Positions 27,281-35,137 of a stretch of DNA of 64,000 bases are shown in pieces (within the stretch, counting starts at the first letter, position 1; every line of letters starts with the position of its first letter). Both the position numbers and the translations under genes were made by a program. Origin of the DNA: Phyllobacterium zundukense (GTDB lineage: Bacteria > Pseudomonadota > Alphaproteobacteria > Rhizobiales > Rhizobiaceae); assembly GCF_025452195.1 (NCBI RefSeq), contig NZ_CP104972.1, forward strand, positions 310,001 through 374,000. Reading direction: 5' to 3'. The notes beneath the pieces were generated by a model. It was not told the DNA's origin and ran no database searches. It saw only the letters and a program-made list of their open reading frames with translations.

Positions 27281-27776
27281 CTAAACCTTCATAGAGGGCA
27301 GGTTCTCTAGTTCATCGCAAAGCACATTCAAATCCCGGTTGATAATCTGCAACTCCTCAATCAGGGCCATAGCTTGGGCTAAAATACCATCTGGCATTAT
27401 TTGCGGATGCAAGCGTGCACCATCCATGGGAACGAATTCTCCAGAGCTATGGAGCATTGACCAAGGCGTGTGGACAAAGCCATTGCTGTGTGCCGAGCCT
27501 GTCGAAGGCACTCTTGATCTTTGCAAACAATTCCAGTTCCTCCGGCGCTTTCATACGATCCGGGAGTACCGTCAACGTCATGTCACGTTGCCCGGCTTCG
27601 GCTCGTAGAGCGTAGTAAAGGCCGGATGCGTCATATCGGTCCCATTTCGGGGCGATGCGGAACATCTCAAATACGAGCCAATCGCAGGAACTGTTTTCAA
27701 CCGCGATTAGACCCACAAGCGAATATAGATCGTTCCACCGCTCGGGGTAGTCGCTTAAAGTGAAGTGATCGCCCAC
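27281..27776 (-). pseudogene. Hypothetical gene split by a frameshift
   Basis: The frame from 27776 gives a coherent protein (NDLYSLVGLIAVENSSCDWL, later KIKSAFDRLGTQ) and loses sense near 27485. A second frame takes over at the same place (GFVHTPWSMLHSSGEFVPMD, LIEELQIINRDLNVLCDELE) and runs to 27281. Joined, they would make about 164 residues. One inserted or missing base near 27480-27500 explains the break. I do not recognise the family. It may be an artefact of sequencing or a recent pseudogene. Confidence 0.6.
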
Positions 27777-27790
27777 GCTATGGTTCTCCG

Positions 27791-28168
27791 GTTACAGAAC
27801 GCGGATCGACAGTACCTCAGTCCTGCGAGGTTCATTATTGATGGGGAAGCTGTCGTTCTGACGATAAGGGCGTGCCGAACTTTGGCCTGCTGCAACAGGA
27901 TCTAGGCGGCCGGCGTGCAACGCGCGCGGCTCACAACGCGGTTCTGTATGCCTTTGATCTGCTCTACTTCGATGGCCACGACCTAACAGGTCTTGAGCTG
28001 TCGTCGCGGCGGCATTTACTCGAAACGCTCCTGGAAGGCGAGACAGGCGCAATACGTTTGTCAGAAGAGATTGAGACTGATGATGGGACGGCTTTGTTGC
28101 GCTCCGCCTTTCGCGAGGTGGCAGATCATTCGGAAGTCTATCAACTATCAGCACCGACGAAAAACTAA
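27791..28168 (+). pseudogene. Fragment of ATP-dependent DNA ligase (LigD type)
   Basis: The DNA encodes parts of the nucleotidyltransferase domain of the bacterial NHEJ ligase: FIIDGEAVVL (motif III, DGE) around 27830-27862, then after a one-base shift VPNFGLLQQDLGG and AFDLLYFDGHDLTGLELSSR up to 28168. A missing G near 27861 (CTGACG for CTGGACG) breaks the frame. The start of the ligase, its lysine motif and the C-terminal part are absent. It is a remnant of a larger gene, and shows that a ligD-like gene once lay here. Confidence 0.7.
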
Positions 28169-28248
28169 GTCGGGTAGTAAATCCCAGAAAGGCGGTCGGC
28201 ACCTGCCAACAGGTCTGAGCATCGCGCCGAACATTCCTGATCGCACGC

Positions 28249-28273
28249 GGAACAATCTCAACCTACCTTTGTT
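28249..28273 (+). promoter_or_regulatory. EcfG-type promoter for DUF892 copy 2
   Basis: GGAAC at 28249-28253, 17 bases, GTT at 28271-28273; 26 bases before the ATG at 28300. Confidence 0.7.
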
Positions 28274-28299
28274 AGCCGTTTTTGAATGGAGGAGATTCA

Positions 28300-28809
28300 A
28301 TGACTGCTGCAGATAAAACGCTGAATGACTGGCTGCGTGATGCGCACGCCATGGAAGAGCAAGCGCTTACTATGCTCAAGGGACAACAAAGTCGTCTCGA
28401 AAACTATCCGGAACTTCGCGAGCGCATTAGTAAACATATAGGCGAAACCGAACGGCATGCTCAAATGATCCGAAGTTGTCTGGAGCGTCGCAATACTGAC
28501 ACCTCAGGTATGAAGGATGCGGGTGCCAAGCTTACTGCATTAGGGCAATCCTTGAGCGGCATATTCGTCAGCGATGAGGTCGTTAAGGGCTCATTGGCGA
28601 GCTATACTTTCGAGCATATGGAAATCGCCAGCTATACAATGCTTGCTGAGGCAGCCAGCTTTGTCGGAGACACCCAGACCCAACGAGTCTGTGAAGAGAT
28701 TTTGGCAGAAGAAGAGGCAATGGCGCAATGGCTTGCCGACCACGCTGGCGAAGTCACTCGAACATTTCTGGAGCGGGAATCGACTGACGCAGAGACGGCT
28801 AAGCGATAG
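28300..28809 (+). CDS. DUF892 (YciF-like) ferritin-like protein, copy 2
   Basis: A 169-residue helical protein (KTLNDWLRDAHAMEEQALTM, FEHMEIASYTMLAEAASFVG, CEEILAEEEAMAQWLAD). The glutamate and histidine positions fit a ferritin-like di-metal site. It is clearly more distant from the other three copies than they are from each other. Ribosome binding site GGAGGA at a spacing of 6; the track of in-frame codons to 28282 is not needed. It is a single gene between a ligase fragment and an orphan promoter, with its own stress promoter. Confidence 0.8.
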   Translation: MTAADKTLNDWLRDAHAMEEQALTMLKGQQSRLENYPELRERISKHIGETERHAQMIRSCLERRNTDTSGMKDAGAKLTALGQSLSGIFVSDEVVKGSLASYTFEHMEIASYTMLAEAASFVGDTQTQRVCEEILAEEEAMAQWLADHAGEVTRTFLERESTDAETAKR

Positions 28810-28856
28810 CCTACGTCACTATCGCCAATGATGTTGCGAAATTTACAATATTGACG

Positions 28857-28881
28857 GGAACCAACGCCTGCAGCACGAGTT
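28857..28881 (+). promoter_or_regulatory. Orphan EcfG-type promoter
   Basis: GGAAC at 28857-28861, 17 bases, GTT at 28879-28881. No normal gene starts soon after it; a hairpin lies at 28925-28957 and the tiny ORF at 29086. It may drive a small RNA. Confidence 0.45.
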
Positions 28882-28924
28882 GGAGAGCCGTTGTCCGGCA
28901 GGCTTTGATACAAACCTGGCAACA

Positions 28925-28957
28925 GAGGCTCGAAGGTTTCATAGGCCTTCGAGCCTC
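28925..28957 (+). terminator. Perfect 12-bp hairpin, possible small-RNA end
   Basis: Arms GAGGCTCGAAGG (28925-28936) and CCTTCGAGCCTC (28946-28957) with a 9-base loop. It begins 44 bases after the orphan promoter. It could end the DUF892 transcript or form the core of a small RNA. Confidence 0.45.
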
Positions 28958-29085
28958 ACCTACGCTGACTTCTTACGAGCAGACCAGTTGCGCTCGATCG
29001 GAGTGAAGGGGGACGTTGCTTCGATAGGGGCTCCGACAACAGCTGCTGTGCACTCTAAGAGCCCAACCTCTCGTCCGATTTGCTT

Positions 29086-29139
29086 ATGTCTCCCTTAGCC
29101 GCCATTGCCGTCATCGCGACCATCTGTGTATTTTTATAG
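29086..29139 (+). pseudogene. Tiny membrane ORF, copy 2 (shortened)
   Basis: A 17-codon frame (MSPLAAIAVIATICVFL) similar in DNA to 13816-13911. It has five Ts where copy 1 has six, which brings a TAG into frame. The DNA likeness continues through GGCGCCGGATGCGAT after the stop. It may be a degenerate copy or part of a repeat that does not code. Confidence 0.35.
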
Positions 29140-29259
29140 TGCGGCGCCGGATGCGATGATGCGCGGTTTCCGGGTCCGTGCCGCCATAGGTCTTGTCCGG
29201 ATTTTTCCCCGTCCGCAATTTTGCTAAAATCTCTCTCCCAACGGGTGGAGGGTAATTCC

Positions 29260-29454
29260 ATGAGCAACGACGAGGGGAAGAAAGATGAGAAGAACAAGGC
29301 GGCTGAACCACAAAAGCCTACGGGGCTGGTGGAGGCATCTAAAGAAGATCGCGGCCCATGGCTCGGTCTGGCGCAACTTACGCGGAACTCGGGGAATATC
29401 CTCCCTGGTGATCGATTAGGCGGGGTCGGGGGAAAAGCTAGATCCCGCCGCTAG
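29260..29454 (+). CDS. Small conserved protein, duplicated at 39596
   Basis: A 64-residue hydrophilic protein with GGAGGG 7 bases before the ATG. Its central part (KAAEPQKPTG, then SKEDRGPWLGLAQLTRN) is nearly identical to the 48-residue product at 39596-39742 on the other strand. The likeness also covers the 5' DNA (CTTGTCCGGATTT and TTTGCTAAAATCTC before the gene), so a whole unit was duplicated. The tail after LAQLTRN differs because the other copy stops there. Function unknown. Confidence 0.7.
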   Translation: MSNDEGKKDEKNKAAEPQKPTGLVEASKEDRGPWLGLAQLTRNSGNILPGDRLGGVGGKARSRR

Positions 29455-29470
29455 AACTTTCATCCGAGTT

Positions 29471-29557
29471 TCATTCTGCCCGGGAGCAGAGCGCCAACAC
29501 AATCCCAAGGGCGAGCACGATCACAGCAACGGCTATGAGAATTGGATGCGCCATCAT
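29471..29557 (-). CDS. Possible 28-residue membrane peptide
   Basis: A 28-codon frame consisting of one hydrophobic span (HPILIAVAVIVLALGIVLAL) and a short charged end. There is no clear ribosome binding site. It lies 56 bases downstream of the next small membrane frame. Support is weak. Confidence 0.3.
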   Translation of the reverse strand: MMAHPILIAVAVIVLALGIVLALCSRAE

Positions 29558-29613
29558 GGGAAAATGATATCCGTAGGCCGATCGGAAGTCCACGCGATGA
29601 TCGCGGGAGTTTT

Positions 29614-29703
29614 CTAAGGGGTGTGGTAGGCAACATACGCAATACCCACAATGAACAGTGCAAGTCCCACCCACGGTGTGGCTGAAAGGATTTTGTCGAA
29701 CAT
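29614..29703 (-). CDS. Possible 29-residue membrane peptide
   Basis: A 29-codon frame (MFDKILSATPWVGLALFIVG...) with one membrane span and GGGGAG about 11 bases upstream. Small one-span proteins of this type are common in Rhizobiales. It may pair with the frame at 29471-29557. Confidence 0.4.
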   Translation of the reverse strand: MFDKILSATPWVGLALFIVGIAYVAYHTP

Positions 29704-30166
29704 CAGGCGCGTGCTCCCCAGATGATCGCGAGGCCGCATGGGCCTCTCCAAAAGGGAAAGGGAAAGAGAGGCGTTTGCGTCTCCACCTCTCTGCTCAATT
29801 AGGCTGACCGCTTAATCGGGGGGATATGTTGGTCAAGGTTGAGGGTGCCTTGCGGTCAGTACTGAGAGTATATACCTGCTCCGGGGTGCCGTATGTGTGA
29901 CAAAATCGTCATTCGCAAAATGGGCGTAAGGCGCTTTTCGCTATGACCGGAGGAGGTGCCACCCGAGCCAATACCAGAGGCCATTTTGCAGGTAGAGCCC
30001 CAATTCGTGGTCAAATTGCCCTTCAAGCATTAACCGGGTCATGATAGGCACCTGCTCCGATCAACCACGGAGCAGAATACAATGCTGCAGCGCTAACGTA
30101 TGTGACCACTGTTACTCGAAGGGCTTATTTGGCTTTCCGCTGATAGCGGCCTGTGCTGGTTTTGCA
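29704..30166. other. Intergenic region with hairpins
   Basis: About 460 bases without a gene. Two hairpins lie at about 29728-29794: GAGGCC-GCATG-GGCCTC and AGAGAGG...CCTCTCT. They may end transcripts from either side. Confidence 0.4.
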
Positions 30167-30480
30167 TCATAGATCGGCAGCCGCCCGCCAGAGATCATCG
30201 ACCTGTTCTGGCGCCATGCCGTACATTCCGGCAAAAGAACTCACCAACGGATTATTCCGATCGAAGGAGTTGGCGCCGGTCAATTTCATCTTTGCGTCGA
30301 AACGCTGATCGGCTGGCAACTGATCGATGAAGCCGAGGAACGCGGATGGCAGCGTTCTGTCTGGACATAGGCCAAAGCCTCTTGCTCCGTAATCAGGCCC
30401 ATGATCGCCAATTGCTGGAAGAACCGCCGATCGCTGTTTGTTGTTGGAGCGGGGCCAACCTCGACGGGATTAACGTCGTC
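30167..30480 (-). pseudogene. Hypothetical gene with a frameshift
   Basis: One frame gives NPVEVGPAPTTNSDRRFFQQ and LAIMGLITEQEALAYVQT; after about 30350 sense continues in a second frame with LPSAFLGFIDQLPADQRFDA and MYGMAPEQVDDLWRAAADL, ending at 30167. One extra G (ACAGGAACG for ACAGAACG) restores a single protein of about 100 residues. No family name is recognised. It sits directly behind the broken L,D-transpeptidase. Confidence 0.6.
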
Positions 30481-30489
30481 GCTGTCACT

Positions 30490-30770
30490 CTCGTTTTGAC
30501 TCGTAGGTCCCGTGAACCCGGTAGAGGGTCTCCTTGCCGTTCTGATAAAGATAATGCGCTCTTGCGCCAAGTGGCTTTCATGGTCCGGGTTCAATACGCC
30601 GCGGCAGGTCGGTGTCCGGCTGTGCATGTCGTCTGTCGGATACCAGGCAGGCCACTTGGACTTTCGGCCGACGATCGCCTTTCCTGACCAGGAATGACCG
30701 CTCGCCCCGCCGCGATACCATAGCAACACGCCTTGCGAAGTTGGACGAGGGCTGTTGGCATTTGGCCCAG
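30490..30770 (-). pseudogene. Fragment of L,D-transpeptidase (YkuD/ErfK type)
   Basis: Read leftward, the DNA gives WSGKAIVGRKSKWPAWYPTD in one frame and, after a stop and a shift, PLGARAHYLYQNGKETLYRV HGT in another. These are the conserved parts of the YkuD catalytic domain before the active-site histidine. The cysteine motif (SHGCIRM type) and the rest of the domain are missing. The gene is therefore broken by at least one frameshift, one TGA and a 3' deletion. Such enzymes cross-link peptidoglycan or anchor outer-membrane proteins. Confidence 0.65.
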
Positions 30771-30993
30771 CTACTCATGTGTTCCGGCAGCTTCGGTCGA
30801 AACGGACATCCGGCATGGAATAAGGATCACGGTCACAACAAAATTCGTCTCAAACAACATGACCTGATTTGGTCGTCAGGCCAACGTTTTCGTAACGAAA
30901 ACCCGATCGATCAGATCGAAGGAAGACGGGGCGTTGCTAGAACCATAAACCGCCGTCCGACGCAAAATGCACGTCGGACATCGGACTTGCATT

Positions 30994-31182
30994 TCAAAGG
31001 CCCTGCTTTTTTCCCGCGCTTTTGCCGTCGGAGCTTTTCGAACGTTCCTCAAAACGATCTGCGCCTTTGGCAAGGTCCGAACCTTTTTGTGACTCGACCT
31101 TCTTCTCATCCGCTGCTGCGCTCTTTCTCAATCCGCGCGCGGATTGCTTGCCTTTTTCTGTTGGAGCTTGTTCGATACCCAT
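30994..31182 (-). CDS. Small Lys/Ser-rich hydrophilic protein
   Basis: A 62-residue protein rich in lysine, serine, glutamate and alanine (SARGLRKSAAADEKKVESQK, DGKSAGKK), probably unfolded. AGGAGGAAATCCG precedes the ATG. It has its own stress promoter at 31215-31239. In composition it is close to the 46-residue protein at 21900-22040. It lies downstream of the DUF3618 operon but is expressed separately. Family unknown. Confidence 0.6.
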   Translation of the reverse strand: MGIEQAPTEKGKQSARGLRKSAAADEKKVESQKGSDLAKGADRFEERSKSSDGKSAGKKQGL

Positions 31183-31214
31183 CGGATTTCCTCCTGGCTT
31201 ACTTCGCTGAGCTC

Positions 31215-31239
31215 AACGGTTGGACCGTGCCTTCGTTCC
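31215..31239 (-). promoter_or_regulatory. EcfG-type promoter for 62-residue gene
   Basis: Minus-strand GGAAC (31239-31235), 17 bases, GTT (31217-31215); 33 bases before the ATG at 31182. Confidence 0.7.
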
Positions 31240-31284
31240 GCCACCTCTCGTCAGCCGCGGGCGTTTTTTGCGGCGTGCCTGCCG

Positions 31285-32229
31285 TTATGCTGACGTCTCA
31301 TCCTTTATTCGTCCGCTTGCTGCTTCATAAGCGTCATCGACCACCGCCGCAGCGTGATCATAAATGTCTGCCGCAGCCTCCTTGCCCTTGTCGAGGATCT
31401 CTCCCGTCTTGTCCGAGATACTGTCCTTGACCCCTTCCGCGGCCTCTCCCGCGACAGAATCCTCAACTTGTGTCGGGGGGAGAGCCGCTCCGATCGCTGC
31501 TCCAACGGCGAACGCGAGAGCGCCACCTACCAAGGGCTGGTCTCTGAAATGCGTCAGGATTGACTCATTCAACCTTGTCGTTTGATCCCGGAACACACGA
31601 CCGGCGGAAGTAGATGTAACCTTTTCGGATAGATCATGCACCGTGTCACTCACGTGCTGCCACGTGTCGGAAACCCAACCGGACGCATCGTCCAGCATTG
31701 TGCCAGCTTCATCCATGATGCTTGTAACCCGATTTCCAGCGGCATCTGCAAAACCTCGGTAGCTCTTGCCGGTTTCATCGATGAAATAACCGGCGCGTTT
31801 GCCTGCTGTATCGGTCAGGGCCTTGAAACGGCTGCCGGCCGCATCGGCAAAATGGCTGTAGAACATGCCGCCTTCTTCTTGGATCGGTCCGGTGCGACGG
31901 ATTTCGCCGCTGATGGTTGCCAGAGGATACTGATCCAAGTCCCTGGCCTTGTCGACGTGGTTCGACGGTTTGCCTTGTCCAGCCATTAGCCAAGCCAAGC
32001 TGACTCCCATCAGGGCCATGGGGACCGGGTTTGCCTTCACAGCGCTACCCAAGTTGGCAGCGTATTCCCCACCGCCGCTGCTTTTTAGGTAGTCAAGCAC
32101 TTCATCGATCAATTGGCCCGGAGATATCTTCGCCTGGATGGCGTCAATTCGCTCTTCAATGCGCCGACGATCGCTTTCGATATCTCGCTGGATCTCGGCG
32201 GCATTGGGTTTATCGGCAGTCAGGGTCAT
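31285..32229 (-). CDS. DUF3618 membrane-associated stress protein
   Basis: A 314-residue protein. The N-terminal ~100 residues match DUF3618 (AEIQRDIESDRRRIEERIDA, KANPVPMALMGVSLAWLMAG with one membrane span). Then follow repeats such as FADAAGSRFKALTDTAGKRA and FADAAGNRVTSIMDEAG, a second hydrophobic glycine-rich span (GGALAFAVGAAIGAALPP) and a charged tail. It is the third gene of a tight operon; its ATG overlaps the stop of the holin-like gene by four bases. It probably acts at the inner membrane together with its two partners. Confidence 0.85.
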   Translation of the reverse strand: MTLTADKPNAAEIQRDIESDRRRIEERIDAIQAKISPGQLIDEVLDYLKSSGGGEYAANLGSAVKANPVPMALMGVSLAWLMAGQGKPSNHVDKARDLDQYPLATISGEIRRTGPIQEEGGMFYSHFADAAGSRFKALTDTAGKRAGYFIDETGKSYRGFADAAGNRVTSIMDEAGTMLDDASGWVSDTWQHVSDTVHDLSEKVTSTSAGRVFRDQTTRLNESILTHFRDQPLVGGALAFAVGAAIGAALPPTQVEDSVAGEAAEGVKDSISDKTGEILDKGKEAAADIYDHAAAVVDDAYEAASGRIKDETSA

Positions 32230-32645
32230 GACATTTTCTCCTTGATGACGTTAGCGTCGTTGCCGAGGGAAGTGGTGGTACGCTCCATTTTCCAGTTACT
32301 GCCACGCAGAGCCGAGATGCCTTTTGACACCAACACCCATGCAATGAGTCCCACGGCTGCAGCGACGATAAGCGCCGAGAGCGCGTTGGCACTCGGCTCA
32401 GTGAAACCTTGCGAGACGAGAATGGCGGTCAGTCCGGTCACGAGAGCACTCAGCAAAACGCCCAGTGCGCCGATAGCAAATACCAGTCCAATGACCAGCA
32501 CCTCTATCCCACCCAGTGCCCTTGTGAAACTTTCGGACGCCTCCGTCTTGGCAAGATCAAATTCCTTGCGAACCAGCCCGGTAACATCTGCCACCAGCCC
32601 CCGGACCAGCTCAGGCAATGGCCTGCTCTCATTGATGTCGCTCAT
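32226..32645 (-). CDS. Phage-holin-superfamily membrane protein (DUF1469 type)
   Basis: A 139-residue protein with an N-terminal amphipathic helix (VRGLVADVTGLVRKEFDLAK) and two long hydrophobic segments (VLVIGLVFAIGALGVLLSAL and ALSALIVAAAVGLIAWVLVS). This is the layout of the putative actinobacterial holin-X/DUF1469 family, which in proteobacteria occurs in stress operons and is not part of a phage. Both ends overlap neighbours by four bases (ATGA), so the three genes are translationally coupled. Confidence 0.8.
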   Translation of the reverse strand: MSDINESRPLPELVRGLVADVTGLVRKEFDLAKTEASESFTRALGGIEVLVIGLVFAIGALGVLLSALVTGLTAILVSQGFTEPSANALSALIVAAAVGLIAWVLVSKGISALRGSNWKMERTTTSLGNDANVIKEKMS

Positions 32646-33211
32646 TGACGTTGCTCCTTCATCGATCGCTGCGTGTTGGTGGGATTCATCGCCGCCGCGT
32701 CAGTCGGTTGTACCGTCGGTTGTCTGTGCGCAGAGGCCGTCAAAAAGCGGCTTGCTGCAAGTCCGGCCAGTGCCGCGACCCCGAGAAAGGTCAACGGTTG
32801 CCGACGACCGAAATCCTCCGCCATATTTGCAATTTCTCTGAATTCACGGTCCTCAATGTCCTTCGCATAGGATTTTACCGTCGAGCCGAGTTCCCTGGCA
32901 TACTTGCCTACCTGTGCGTCTTCTCCGGAATGCATCTCTGCGCCGACCTTTTCCAAGGCTGTCCCGATCGAGGCAGCATAGCGGGCCGCGATATTCTTTT
33001 GCTTGGATGCGACTTCTTCGACTTTGCCGGAGGCCTCCTGCAGCTGCTCCTTGGCCTTGCCTTTTACGGTGCCAAGATCGTCGGTGGCCTTGCGCTTCAG
33101 ATCACCAAATGATGGCTTAGTCTCTATAGTCCCGGAAATAGCATCCGGCTGATCGCCATGAGCAGATGCACCAGATCGAGATCTCGTCTCTTTTTGAGAA
33201 TGGTCTTGCAT
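32642..33211 (-). CDS. CsbD-like/DUF883-like stress protein, first gene of membrane operon
   Basis: A 189-residue protein starting at the ATG at 33211 behind GGAGGG. The part around residues 38-75 (FGDLKRKATDDLGTVKGKAK, EQLQEASGKVEEVASK) resembles CsbD- or DUF883-like helical stress proteins. Near the end is one membrane span (PLTFLGVAALAGLAASRFL). It overlaps the next gene by four bases. The promoter at 33261-33285 controls the operon. The role is probably structural at the membrane during stress; this is an inference. Confidence 0.75.
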   Translation of the reverse strand: MQDHSQKETRSRSGASAHGDQPDAISGTIETKPSFGDLKRKATDDLGTVKGKAKEQLQEASGKVEEVASKQKNIAARYAASIGTALEKVGAEMHSGEDAQVGKYARELGSTVKSYAKDIEDREFREIANMAEDFGRRQPLTFLGVAALAGLAASRFLTASAHRQPTVQPTDAAAMNPTNTQRSMKEQRQ

Positions 33212-33260
33212 TGTTCCCTCCAGTCGTCGCGGTTGGTACGCGCTGTTGAATTGCGTCACG

Positions 33261-33285
33261 AACTTTGGACGGAGGTAAAAGTTCC
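33261..33285 (-). promoter_or_regulatory. EcfG-type promoter for the three-gene membrane operon
   Basis: Minus-strand GGAAC (33285-33281), 17 bases, GTT followed by C (33263-33261); 50 bases before the start at 33211. Confidence 0.7.
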
Positions 33286-33832
33286 CGGTCGTTGTTTGGA
33301 TTTTAAAATTATGGCGAGTGTCATGGCCGTTTCGAATGATCGTCATCGCAGCACGGTTTTCGGGATCGGCGGATGAGGCTGTGCGAGACCTGCTGTCCGA
33401 ACAAAGAATGGGCGACGGTGTAGTCCGATGCGAATTCTGCCGGCCTCGGCCAAGACGAGCTTATTCGGCAGGCAGAGCGCTTGCTCGTCCAAATAGACGA
33501 AACCGGGGTGCGAGGGGATTTGCCTCATGATGCCGGGGAAGGATGGAACGCGCTAAGGGCTCAAAACGGCGAGCTCCTCGGGGACGGATTTCTCGACTGC
33601 TCCTGATCAACTGGAGGGGCCGGTTGCCCCAACAACCCACTCCTTGAGGGGCAGGAAGACGACGCCACCATTGTGGCGCTCCAGGGCGAAGGCATTGTCA
33701 AGCCTTAGACGGGCAGGCCGCAGTTGTCGTGCATCCTCTATGCCGGGAATGCGCTATCTACCGATATTCGCACTATTACGATCTGCTCCCTTATTGCAGC
33801 ATTCGCTCGTGACTGACGCGAAGATACGACAC
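33286..33832. other. Intergenic region, possible remnants
   Basis: About 550 bases. Short minus-strand stretches look protein-like (FVYLDEQALCLPNKLVLAEA at ~33420-33500; FALERHNGGVVFLPLKEWVV at ~33610-33690) but are short and have no starts. They may be remains of deleted genes. Confidence 0.35.
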
Positions 33833-34810
33833 CTACGGGTCGGCCTGGAATCCTTCAAGCTGCGCCAATACCGTACATCTTAACCCCTCAAAGGCATACT
33901 CCAAATCGACCTGGTTCGGCGTGCCCGCGATGCCGCTTTTTACCAGCCTGGTGCCCAGACCCTCGACGGTGGGTTTCACAACTGGCGGACCGTTCTTCTC
34001 TTTCCAGTTAAGTTTGAATGCTGGTTCCTTGTTCATTTCCGCGATCCCCCATTCAATGGATACCTGGCCTTCCGCGGTGGAGAGAGCGCCATACTTGAAG
34101 GCATTGGTTGTAAGTTCATGCAGCAGCATGGCCAAGGACAACGCCGATTGGGGACCCACCTGTATCTCCGGCCCGTCGAGACTGAACTGACTGCTGCGCC
34201 CGTCCTGATCGAGATTGACAGCCCTTTCGACCAAGGTACGAACTGCGATCCGTTCGCCATATCCAGTCAATAACAAGTCGTGCGCTCGTCCCAGAACACC
34301 AAGACGCTGGCTGATCGAAAGGCGGGCGGCCTCGATGTTATCCGCTCGGCGTAGAGACTGATTGACGATGCCCTGGACCATTGCCAGCTGGTTCTTCAAC
34401 CGATGGCTCAGTTCCTGGCTCAACATCGACTGCAGCTCCTCTGCCCGCTTTTGCTGCGTTCGGTCTCGAACGATCTTGAGAAAGCCTTCTGCAGCACCAT
34501 CATCGTGAAGTCGCAGCATTTCACCGCTTGCCCAAAACCTGGAGCCATCCTTGCGCACATGCCAACGCTCATCAGTCGCCCGGCCGTTTTGCAGCGCGTT
34601 TGCCAATTCTTTGCCGGGGACATTGTGCGCACGGTCGTCGCTTGTGAAGATGATATCGGCAGGCAGTCCCAACACCTCATCCTCGGCCCAGCCAAAGATC
34701 ATCTCAGCGCCGGTGCTCCAGGAGGTGACATTGCCGGAAAGATCAGCAGTGATAATGGCGTAGTCGATCGCGCTCTCGAGAACCATTTCCGCGATACGTC
34801 TGTTCGCCAT
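33833..34810 (-). CDS. PAS-domain HWE-type sensor histidine kinase
   Basis: A 325-residue soluble kinase. Residues ~5-120 are one PAS domain (DYAIITADLSGNVTSWSTGA; WHVRKDGSRFWASGEMLRLH). The dimerisation box ELSHRLKNQLAMVQGIVNQS (about 133-152) and the N box LLHELTTNAFKYGALS belong to the HWE/HisKA_2 group. In alphaproteobacteria such kinases often feed the PhyR-NepR-EcfG general stress pathway, which fits the promoters around it. No response regulator lies nearby. The PAS domain could bind a flavin or haem, but no LOV cysteine motif (NCRFLQ) is present. Confidence 0.85.
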   Translation of the reverse strand: MANRRIAEMVLESAIDYAIITADLSGNVTSWSTGAEMIFGWAEDEVLGLPADIIFTSDDRAHNVPGKELANALQNGRATDERWHVRKDGSRFWASGEMLRLHDDGAAEGFLKIVRDRTQQKRAEELQSMLSQELSHRLKNQLAMVQGIVNQSLRRADNIEAARLSISQRLGVLGRAHDLLLTGYGERIAVRTLVERAVNLDQDGRSSQFSLDGPEIQVGPQSALSLAMLLHELTTNAFKYGALSTAEGQVSIEWGIAEMNKEPAFKLNWKEKNGPPVVKPTVEGLGTRLVKSGIAGTPNQVDLEYAFEGLRCTVLAQLEGFQADP

Positions 34811-35137
34811 TAGGCATCCTTAACGACTTGAGAGTTCCCGAGGAACCTAAATGTGGAACAAAAAAACTTCAACGTAAATGATGTGGTCCGGACTAGGTTA
34901 CATATGCGAAATAGGGGCAATTCCGTTTGTCGAGTCAGGCGCTGAGCGTCACCCTGTTTTACCCCCAATATTTTAGTTTTCGGCCTCCCGGTCGATATCG
35001 GTTAGTTTCCGAGATCACGTCTGCGGCTGTTCATTTCATTTATGGAACATAATGGGTCGGAGGCCAAGATGTCAGGCAAAGACAAACCGCGTTCTTCCAA
35101 TAGTTCCAACGAAATCCCAGGGGCGAACAGAGGCCTG
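34811..35137. other. Intergenic region
   Basis: About 330 bases upstream of the kinase. AT-rich parts near 34850-34880 and 34960-34985 may be promoters. No GGAAC-N17-GTT match in the direction of the kinase was found. Confidence 0.4.

Noticed and set aside
32226..32645. Holin-like gene as evidence for a prophage
   Set aside because: It is coupled to two stress genes and no other phage gene is near; the family is common outside phages.
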